This document shows, piece by piece, positions 55,211 to 64,000 of a stretch of 64,000 nucleotides of DNA. This stretch comes from Hanleya hanleyi. Taxonomy: Eukaryota; Mollusca; Polyplacophora; Lepidopleurida; Hanleyidae. Each line of letters begins with the position of its first letter. Within the stretch, counting starts at the first letter, position 1. A program made the translations under genes and the position numbers. Where the stretch lies: assembly GCA_036873755.1 (NCBI GenBank), contig JAVTVY010025336.1:1-64000 (forward strand). Direction: 5' to 3'. Under the pieces are notes generated by a model. The model did no database searches. It saw only the letters and a program-made list of their open reading frames with translations, and had not been told where the DNA came from.

Positions 55211-58200
55211 CATTCCGTTATCAACATGAACTGGTAGGAAAACAGACTCGGTGCCTTAAAACTTTTCTGGGTATACAATATAATATTGTACTTCATGCCG
55301 ACTGAACAATTTATTGCATATGTAATATTTAATTTTTTGCGATGGACAATTTACCCACTTAAACATACGTGGTCCTTTGTGTTTGTTACATAGTAGTAAC
55401 TTGTTGATAGCCAGAGATTAGAACGTTCATAGCATTCAACTGACAGATCAATAATGGTTGGTTACTGGATTTTGTTTTTTTGTGGCCAACGGCTGATTAC
55501 TGAATGTCGTATCTGCTGTGTGCATGTACACCAATGCCCATATGTCTATATACATATGATACGATTCGCCCTTAGTCAGTTTATAATATCGTTCAATTGT
55601 ATCCCATTTCGCTCGAATATTTGTCAGTTGAAATTTGGATTTTATCGAAGACCTGGTGTCCGCAAGTTATCTAACAAAACAATAGATGTGGATCTAGATA
55701 TTAATCATGGTATAATAGATATTGCCCTATTTCTACATAGTTGTACATTCCACGTCTATGGAGCCTAGACAGTATTATACATGCGTATATTTCACAAGGT
55801 ATATATAGCGAATACCATTGAAATGATTTTTAGAACTGGCCTCGATCATGCGCATGGAGAATAGTGAATGTTTCCATGGAATTCCGAATTTTAGTTTTCA
55901 GGTCTTGTGAATCCTCAAGAGCATATGATTATCGGAATTCCCTGGACTTGCAGGGATTTTATTACTCATTTACAGGCATTTACAGGCAATCTCCTAAAAA
56001 AGTATTCCTATTAGAGACACGGCGCGCCTGAGGAGTGGAACAACAATCGGTCTTCATAAATGGTCATTTTGGTTGCTTGTTGTGGTGATATGCTGGCGGC
56101 AGTTTGAGAAATATCTTTGCCTTTTATTTGCCCATTTCTGACAATTTCGGTTGTCCTGCCTTCAGCCATATAGACGCGTAATTAACCTTTGGTTGACTTC
56201 TTTGCCAACGAATGACACGTCTCGCGAGTCTGGCTATAGTACTAATGTGTTTGGGTCCTGAGAGTCCCAATGCAATTGGGTTTCTGCTGATCCATAGGCC
56301 ATGTTGACAGAATGTCACCTAGACAATGTATAATCTTTAAAACGGCTCGGCCATGATAGTGCTCTCAAAGGTATTGACCTCAAACTTCTTCGGAAATGAT
56401 CAGTCGTTAAAGAGTCAACTGATCCGTCATCACCTTGCTAAGCGTTTTTGTCGCAAACCCTGCTGAACCAGTTTGACCATCAGGCGCTAAACAGCCATGC
56501 ACATGGACCTCGCCTTGTTATTTCAGTCCCCACAGAATAGATTTAAAACGCGACAAATATATTATTGAAACTGAGTCTTAAAATCCGTGTTATAATATAC
56601 ATCATATCCTCATCGGCAGAAATTATATCCGCTGTATCAAGCAGATTTACTATAGCGGTTTGTTTTGAAGCGCGATAATGACTGTGTCGCAAAATATGCT
56701 ACACAACGGAGCGGCTAGACATTTCTGGAAGAGTACCTTTAGCACAGCCGACCGTGGTCTAAAACTGCGATTTTCACACCGAAATCAGTTTTTTTAATAA
56801 ACTGATTTCGGTGTGAAATGTCGATAACCGGGAAGCGGGAAAACTACCAAAGTTTCTCTATCTTTCTCACAGTTTGACAGCATGATTTAAATCCCTATAT
56901 CTTGCCGACACGATCTTGACGTCTCTAAGGCATATGCCAACCATATTATATTGCTTGGATTAAAGTTAAATATCGAAATTCCAAATGCTCTCACGAATTG
57001 ATGTCAAATGAAAATATTGATAACGAATGTCCACAGACATTCAACCTATTTTGAAATTGCTACATTTTTTGTCCAGAGCAGATGCAACATGGAGGTCTCT
57101 ATCGGCCTTGTTGACTGACATTTCGATATTACTTGATATTGGCGGGCATTCTGGAGAATTTGTAGACAGAAAATAACCCACCGGATAAGCCTCAGAACTC
57201 TATCGATTCTCAACGTCTGAACAACGATAACTCTATATAGACGTTTAAATATCAGAGGGAAAGGAACAAAGGCGGTGATTAGAATGTATCGATCTGCACA
57301 ATAATCACGGAACAATTTTTGCATGTAGATTAGTCAACGCGGTATTAATTTTCCGCATGGAATACATTTTAATAAAAGGAGTTCAATCAAATCTATTGCC
57401 ACGCTAAAAGAGACTCACGCAGCTCAAATGACACGGGCCACTGAGTAGCATAAGACTTTTGCAGAGGAGAAATACAGAGCATGTGCTGGTGTTTCAGGGC
57501 CATAAATTCCGAAAATCATCTGGTTAAACATACATGTACACATGAAAAAAAATATATTCACGTATGCTAATATAGACTCTATAATAATTACATTGTCTGA
57601 TAATTATATCGTCTGATAATGGAAACAATTTCAACAAACTACTTTCGTGGTTATTCGTCTATCGGAGAGAAATAAAGCTTGTGTTTGTTTGATCGCTTGT
57701 TCATGCCTTTGGACTGTGGACGAGAAAAACTTCTGCGGACGAGAGCTGCCTACTCAGTATCGGGTCTGGCTTTTATATCTCAGCGATCCTACCTGTTCAT
57801 CCAGTCTTTCCGTCCATATTGTCTCTCTCTTCGTGTACAATTCAAACTATGTGAGAAATAATTCACTAGCAGACGCCATTCGATATGCCGTGAGAGGACA
57901 ACATATAAGGGTTAAGGATGATCTCGCGTGATGGCTAATGGTGGCACATGCGCATCGCGTCTGAACACGGAGAAGTCGTTAAAAAGTTTCACGGCGAAAT
58001 TAGACGAGATTCACGAGATGTAATTTTGTCGGATGGTCAGTATTGCTACTGTCCATCGGATGACCAAACCACTCCAATACGGGGACTCATAAGGATCCAT
58101 CATTGGATCTGATGAATCTAAACGGAATGTCTGTATTCTGAGAAGCCATATCTGATGAACTCTACCCATCATTCTAGTCAAGCTTATCCTCTACCGCAGC

Positions 58201-59600
58201 GCAGGTCCTACCGAACGGTAGCCAAAAAAGCCTACATATGGATGCATATAGATTAAAGGCATTTATCACCGTTCCTGGTTGTTTTTTGTTTTTAATCAAG
58301 AGCCAATGTCACAGCTGTCATATTGGTGACATATCCTGGCATGAGTCCGGCTTCTTTCGTTGATGTATCCGTCTCTCTGTCTCCATCCGCCCTCACAGAT
58401 CTATGCCTTCTCTTCTTAATCTGCCATATACAAAGATACAGAACAACACCTGCCCTGGGGGGTAACTGTCAGTATAATGTACCAAAAAAAATCAGTTTTT
58501 CGCAAACGGCGCTGTAGCTTTTAATATATTTAGCTATAGACATATCTTGAAGTCATGAACCGGACCTACTTTAAATGAAAATACAACCAATGTGATATTA
58601 TTTTTAGCCAATAATGATTCTATTTCAATATGCGAAACATTTCGACGTCAATAGGCATGTAACAATCCCCAACGATACGTTGATTATGTTATTTTACAAT
58701 GTACATAATGTAGTGAAATAACGAATACGCTGGTGACACGTGGAAATGTCCACATGTGGGCTCGGTCTCGTGGATTCTAGCGATAATTTTTCAAGGAAGA
58801 CCGGTGGCTATATTGAACGTCGGTTCTGCGCTTGTATTTGCAAATTTAAGAAATGTCTTACTGTCGTTCCGCAACCTAATGTGATACAGATATGATACAA
58901 AACCTTTACATTAGTATTTTTCGATTATGTTTTGACTTTTTTTTTACACTAAGATTTTGTGAATTGAGAAATAGATTATCGAAGTCGCGATCGTTTATCT
59001 GAATTATATCACACTCGTTTGATAAAACCAGAGGAATCTCACTAAAACTCGTTTCATACTAGATCAGATAATGGTAAATGACCACGAGTATTCGTTCATT
59101 ACAGATATATACAGGGTCGTATTTTGCATAAATAAGAGATTCCAAAGGCCCATGGTCTCCCATGAATATATACTTGAATATTGATGACGCAATTAGTGCG
59201 GATTTATGACCCTCTCCATATGCCTCATGGACAGCCTTAATGGATTGTCGCAACCGAATGAATATAAGAATCGAAGACAGCCGAGTTCGCGCGGTCAGTC
59301 GTACTTGATTTTTAGAAGGAATTTTACGCGGAGAGCGTCTCAGATCAGACATAAAAGACACAAATTTTACAGAAACAAATTCCCTGGCACATAAATCGAA
59401 TATCACTCTCTCAGCTGTCAAGAGGTTATGACTGTTTATAACCGCTATCTTGATGGGATATCTATAAGTCCTTCACGCCGAGATATCCACGTAACGTGTC
59501 TCAGAGCGGCGATCCGGGCAGCGAAAATCGTCTTACACAATATTCCCTGTGGGTGATGCAGGAGAAATCTCTTCTGAGGACGGTTGGAGTGACGGCACAA
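55211..59600. other. Remainder of unit 2; two old retroelement cores, no gene
   Basis: Corresponds to 44400-48906. Diverged Penelope-like terminal cores lie at 55482-55522 and 58785-58840 on the + strand. The frames at 57647-57931 (+) and 59059-59421 (-) mirror those in unit 1 without motif support. Confidence 0.45.
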
Positions 59601-61112
59601 ATTTAATCGACCCTCGGTGTGCGATTCAACGAGGTCTTGATTCTGGGTCTCCTAATTATAAAATACCTCCGCAAGCTTGTTTTCATGTGTATTATCTGCA
59701 GTATTCTGTGAAAAAATTCAATGAGGCCGTAATCTGTGATACTGGCGCCAAGGTGCAAGCGGTGATAAGATTGTTTGTTTTAATAACTTTTCTCTTATTA
59801 TTCATAATATAATTATATAGTTGTCATCCTTTTCATTTTGCGGACATAAATCTGGCTGGGATTGTCATTTTTGATTTACCATTCAATTTCACCGCATGCG
59901 CATTTGACGATAACGGGCGTCAGATCCGACATTCAATATTCAGCCGTCGTCCATGAAATAATTGAACTTTTGTGGTAGCCTAATTGGCACGCGCAGGCGC
60001 AGTATTAACTACCATTTGCGCATGCTCTTCAACGGAAATCTAATAAACCTTTTAACCTTTTCTTAATAAAGGCTATTCGATTTAGAGCAGACAGTTCCGC
60101 GGGTCTTTCTCATAAAACGCTGTCGAATGTGTTAATCATCTCACCGCCTGCTGGTCTGGCCTTCGCCCATGCATGGAGCTATAAATGAGATGGTCCATGC
60201 GACTTCGTCAAGACGACAAAATCATGTACCGCTATGCATTTGGGTCAGAGAGAAGCACAGTCAGCTACCAACGTGCTACAGCCTTTCCGTGACTTTATCG
60301 ATGGTCAGAAGCTTTGTCAGATTTACTGAGCTACAATTTTCTTAATAATACATCAAACATGAAATACAATCTGGCATATTACTGGCTTGGTAACTAGGAC
60401 TGCAAAGTTATTCAAATGATGCAAAACTCAAGGACATTACATGCAAGAAGACTGTTACCGTGCCCCTCAATCTTAATAAATTAATATCCTATCAATGCTC
60501 CTCAATCGTACATGTCGCTATATAGGATCTTACGTATTTCAATTGAATTTGGTGTTCTGGGCGCCCATAAACAAGTATATTTAAAAGCATTATGACATCA
60601 TGGTCGCATCTGGACTCATCCATTTTCAGTCGGGGAGGGGAGATAGGTTCACTGTGCCCATTTACCCCAATGTTTACACCAAAGATCAGTCCATATATCA
60701 CCCCGTATTATGGCGCCACGATGTCGGGACCGCGGCAACATGAAAAGACACCCGGCCAGCGAGCCGGCTAATTCGGCTGAGCCAACCAAAATTTTTTTGT
60801 CATCAATGTTCCCTTCAAAGCACTTTGAAGCGTTCTCGGGATTGGTTAACACGCGAGTTACTGCAAGCCTGTTAGATCCGACAAGCGAAATATCCAAATG
60901 GGGAGCAGATAGGATTTAATTTTAATTAGATTGCGTGCCCCTTTAATTGCCTTGTTTAATCAGTCTATTCTATACAGAAAATTCCCAGTTCAGGTTCTTT
61001 ACCTATAACATGTTTCTAAAGCATCCTATAGGATTGTTTTTTTTAAATAACCTTGGATATATCCAAAATCCTAGAACCTACAGCAGCACAGCGCAGCTGC
61101 CTGCTACACTGC
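59601..61112. other. Unique spacer between unit 2 and the third copy
   Basis: Not shared with other parts of the window. At 59917-59956 the minus strand carries a clear old-type retroelement core (GACGACGGCTGAATATTGAA, then TGTCGGATCTGACGCCC). At about 60650-60920 a GC- and CpG-richer block is open on both strands (82 codons minus, 69 codons plus). No domain is recognised in either. This could be a repeat fragment or an unrecognised exon or promoter. Confidence 0.45.
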
Positions 61113-62883
61113 TAACCCATTTGTTGTGTTTAATTATTTAGAGATCTTTTGACAACATATGTGGTCTTGAATTAGCGAACCAGCGGGCTGGAGATAAGAA
61201 TATTTTCTCCTCGAAATGTATTCCATTATTAACGAATGCCGATAAGGGCTGGTCGTAGATTCAGATAAATGCGTCTAGCAAGGTATTATCCCTGATTAAA
61301 TGCTTGCCTACTGCCTTATTCCCTATCATTAAGAACTAATCCTTCCACATTCGGTTAAAGCGAGTGTTTGAATCGATCTGATTAATATCTGTATAATTAT
61401 ATCATCATTGACGATGTTGATGCCAGTAATGCATGGTAGATAATGAGAAGAACTGCCAAAACTGACAAAATATCAGACGCATATGAGCTCCAACATATTC
61501 ATGTATTCAACACGGATGATTTGATATATTATATCTGCGTTGCGATTTTAGGCCCGGTATGAATGCGTTTGATGACTATATTCTGGATATGTGAAAATCT
61601 GATAAACATTATCTCTGTTTTTACAGTATCAAACAGTGATACGCTTTATTCTGAAACCATAAAAATGGAACAAACCCTCAGCAAGATATTCAGGTCTTTC
61701 TTCGAACATTGTAAATACGTTTTGACAATAAACGGGCGGTTTTGGTCGCTTTTTTCGAACACCAAAGGAACTCTGTCTACGATAGTATAAAATAATATTT
61801 GTTTACATTAATATAAAAATATTGCTTCCAATGCATATTCTTGGGTTTATTATGGCAAGCCCTCCAACGGCCACATTAAAGAGAATGTTGAAGTTAATAC
61901 GTTGTGTCGTGCATTGACAATGGGCTCGATGGCGAGTGGAACAGTCTACGATCAATCTCTGCCAAGAGAGATGCTCCTCCACGCATCCGGGGTCACACTA
62001 CTTCATCGATGAACACGCAAAAGCGAGAAATGAAAAAGAAAATAGAACATACAACACCACAACGGCTTGGGAATGGCGCACAATAATTTCTTTAGACATC
62101 AGCAAGTTTCGGATCGATGCGGTGTAGAGGAATTGCCAGGAAGCTCTTTTAGTGTAGCTCTACGGCCCAATGTTCCGAGATCGGGCCAAGTTTTGAGGTA
62201 ATGAGTTGTGCCTTCATTGCTTCATTTGGGGGGAAATATCTTCTCTTTGGCCATTGGTGTCGTGGATATTTCTGATACTCTTCCCGAGATTAAAACTCAG
62301 CAAATTTCGCCTGATCGCGTTCTCCAAATTATAACCCCGATATGGCGTTGCCGAATATTCTGACCCTAGCCCCCGGCGATGTACGGTCATCCACTGTCTG
62401 ATCACCAAGACAGATATCGCGATCTGCAACCCATGAATACAAATCTCCTCGCCCTGGCTAGTCTCACATGAATACCACATTAACGGATCCGGAGACATCT
62501 GCAATTAAATGGCTGCAAACACCATACAGTATAGCTGATGGGCTTCCTTCTCGCCAACAATGCGGTGTTCATTATGGTTAAGCTTGGGATATGAGCCGTT
62601 GGGTCGTTAGGAGTTCCCCACAATGGCAGCTGAAAATATATTCACAGATAATATCCTGTTTGTGGGTTCCAGCAATTTCTGATAACGTTTGTTTGCCTGG
62701 CAATGATTCCGGGTTTCAGTAATCCCTTCTATTAAGGCACCGTTATCTCAGAAAGCTGTTTTCTTCATTTTACCTTCTCCCGACCCATGATGGAGATATC
62801 ATAACGTACGAATATTGGGGCAGATTATAGGGAAGGCTTACCGGCACTGAAGCCGTCTTAAGATTTGGGGTATTGCAAAGCTA

Positions 62884-63222
62884 ATGTCAATTAAATTAAC
62901 ACTACTTTGGATCCAAGCTCCTGAAAGCATTCGTAAGGGGAGGAGATTATTTGTTTATTCTGTTATGAGAGTAGCCGATCGTTACTTTGCTAGACTCGGT
63001 GCTCTGTATTTAATGAGATTACATAATCGCTCTTCAAACTGGGGCGTGTTGTATAAACTGGTGTGTTGCGTTGTCGAAATAATAACGTATGCATTGTTAG
63101 AATCAAGTCGTTACACCCTCCATAAATATCCCACACTGATGGAGAATACGATGTACAGGATGCCTGGGTCCCAACACGACACAGTACCTAGTGGTGAAGA
63201 ACTGAAAAGTTTGTCTGTGTAG
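62884..63222 (+). CDS. Hypothetical 112-codon frame in the third copy (unproven)
   Basis: Nearly identical to 53725-54063. The two amino-acid differences lie at residues 3-4. No function, signal or domain is recognised. Near-identity reflects the recent duplication and says nothing about selection. Confidence 0.22.
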   Translation: MSIKLTLLWIQAPESIRKGRRLFVYSVMRVADRYFARLGALYLMRLHNRSSNWGVLYKLVCCVVEIITYALLESSRYTLHKYPTLMENTMYRMPGSQHDTVPSGEELKSLSV

Positions 63223-63328
63223 ACATGTATTACAACTGCATCGGCAGAGAAGAGTAAAGGCAATACATTGACAATAATGGGGTCACCTGTATCGCTATTT
63301 GTCAAGAGTATTATCCCATACATGTGCC

Positions 63329-63759
63329 AACTGTAGGCTATACTCATCTGAACAGCTAGAAACGTTTCGATCAGGCCATGATTAGACGATGTAGAATCGG
63401 CCATACACGACTAACTCACGAGCATTTACTGAAAAAAAGAGCCAGTGCCAAGGTGTATTCCATGCCACGAAGATCTCACGGTGAAACATAGTCTTATCGA
63501 CTGTATAGATTTTAAAATTGTGAGAGATAACTTTTATCGAGCAGCTACTTTGGAATATCTTTTTAGTCGAGTAAAAGAAGATTGCATTTTAGATTATTTG
63601 AGAGAGATCGGTTTGTTGTATAAATTTTAATGTATTTACATGTTTTTAATGCATTAGTTTACTAAGTTATTAACTTGAACACTTAGAATTCCGTTTGCGC
63701 GTCGTTATATAACTGAAATATTGCTGAACGCAACATTAAACCTTATCTCTCTCCCTCAT
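63329..63759 (+). mobile_element. LINE 3' end in the third copy
   Basis: Same insertion as at 54170-54598 and 43666-44110. The finger region (63445-63630) is open and identical to unit 2. Confidence 0.85.
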
Positions 63760-64000
63760 ATACATGTATATGAACATTGATATATCTTTTGACATTTCCT
63801 GTGGATCACAGATGACATGTGGATGGATGCAAATATCAGTTCCAATATTCTGTAACCTGTCGTCGTCCATGCATGACGAATTTGCGCGTTCAGAATCGAT
63901 TGAACACTATAAGCAGCAAAGGCATGAAATACAAAATATATATTGATGCATGTTTCAATAATATCGCCCAGGAATCACGATCTTCCTATAGTCAAATATG

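Larger units (their letters stand above)
48907..59600 (+). repeat. Segmental duplication, unit 2 (10,694 bp)
   Basis: The unit is directly joined to unit 1 in the same orientation. It starts at ACTGGGATCTACCGTGGTAA and ends at GGAGTGACGGCACAA, after which unique sequence begins (ATTTAATCGACCCTCGG). It carries a LINE insertion at 51115-51510 and a 329-bp segment at 54699-55027 that are missing in unit 1. It is closer to the third copy than to unit 1. Confidence 0.92.
61113..64000 (+). repeat. Segmental duplication, partial third copy (runs off the window)
   Basis: From AACCCATTTGTTGTGTTTAA onward the sequence follows unit 2 from 51954 to 54841 with very few differences, far fewer than either shows to unit 1. 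The first ~3 kb of the unit are missing and the left junction lies in a CAGCAGC/GCAGCTGCCTGCTACAC region that resembles 51888-51905. It includes the 112-codon frame and the LINE 3' end. Its true length is unknown because the window ends. Confidence 0.9.

Overview
The window is animal genomic DNA, AT-rich, intron-dominated and full of transposable elements. The best guess is a mollusc or a related lophotrochozoan. This rests on a LINE 3' tail around 'GCTGAACGCGACATTAAACC', a tRNA-type SINE with a 'GGCCGAGTGGTCTAGG' A box, and the lack of any prokaryotic gene organisation. The species cannot be fixed from the sequence. The only host gene that can be supported is the first coding exon of a neuroligin-like gene on the + strand (13600-14038), with a signal peptide and a clean splice donor. 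No later neuroligin exon is visible, so everything from 14039 to 64000 may be one very long intron or may run into intergenic DNA.

Region by region. 1-2.3 kb is mostly unassigned. 1.88-2.97 kb holds a degenerate minisatellite split by two element tails. 4-12.2 kb is a nest of 3' fragments of one reverse-transcriptase retroelement family, interleaved with a ~1.65 kb module present twice (6.9-9.5 and 10.2-11.9 kb). 12.2-14 kb is the neuroligin 5' region and exon. 14-19.5 kb is intron-like. At 19.60-20.49 kb an inverted-repeat element contains a tandem array of eight ~109-bp units, each itself an inverted repeat. 20.9-21.35 kb is a LINE 3' end. 23.64-24.15 kb is a complete TTAA-flanked, piggyBac-like MITE. 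30.97-33.73 kb is the master copy of the retroelement: an uninterrupted 782-codon Penelope-like reverse transcriptase ORF plus a ~400-nt 3' UTR. 34.09-34.54 kb is a tandemly repeated tRNA-SINE and 37.04-37.66 kb is another LINE end.

From 38,397 the window is a large tandem segmental duplication. Unit 1 is 38397-48906, unit 2 is 48907-59600, and a partial third copy runs from about 61113 to the window edge. The third copy is much closer to unit 2 than to unit 1. Comparing the units exposes individual events: a LINE insertion with a 4-bp flanking repeat only in unit 2, a ~400-bp hairpin-rich insertion only in unit 1, and a 329-bp microhomology deletion in unit 1.

How the parts relate. The full-length ORF at 31-33.3 kb is a plausible protein source for the many 5'-truncated 3' fragments, which share its 3' UTR and almost always end at the same 'GCTTGTAATT' terminus. 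A shorter core of that terminus also occurs in much more diverged copies throughout the window, including inside the segmental duplication. The most unusual items are the shared 3' terminal core, the apparent absence of an endonuclease in the retroelement ORF, the inverted-repeat tandem array, and the hairpin-rich insertion.
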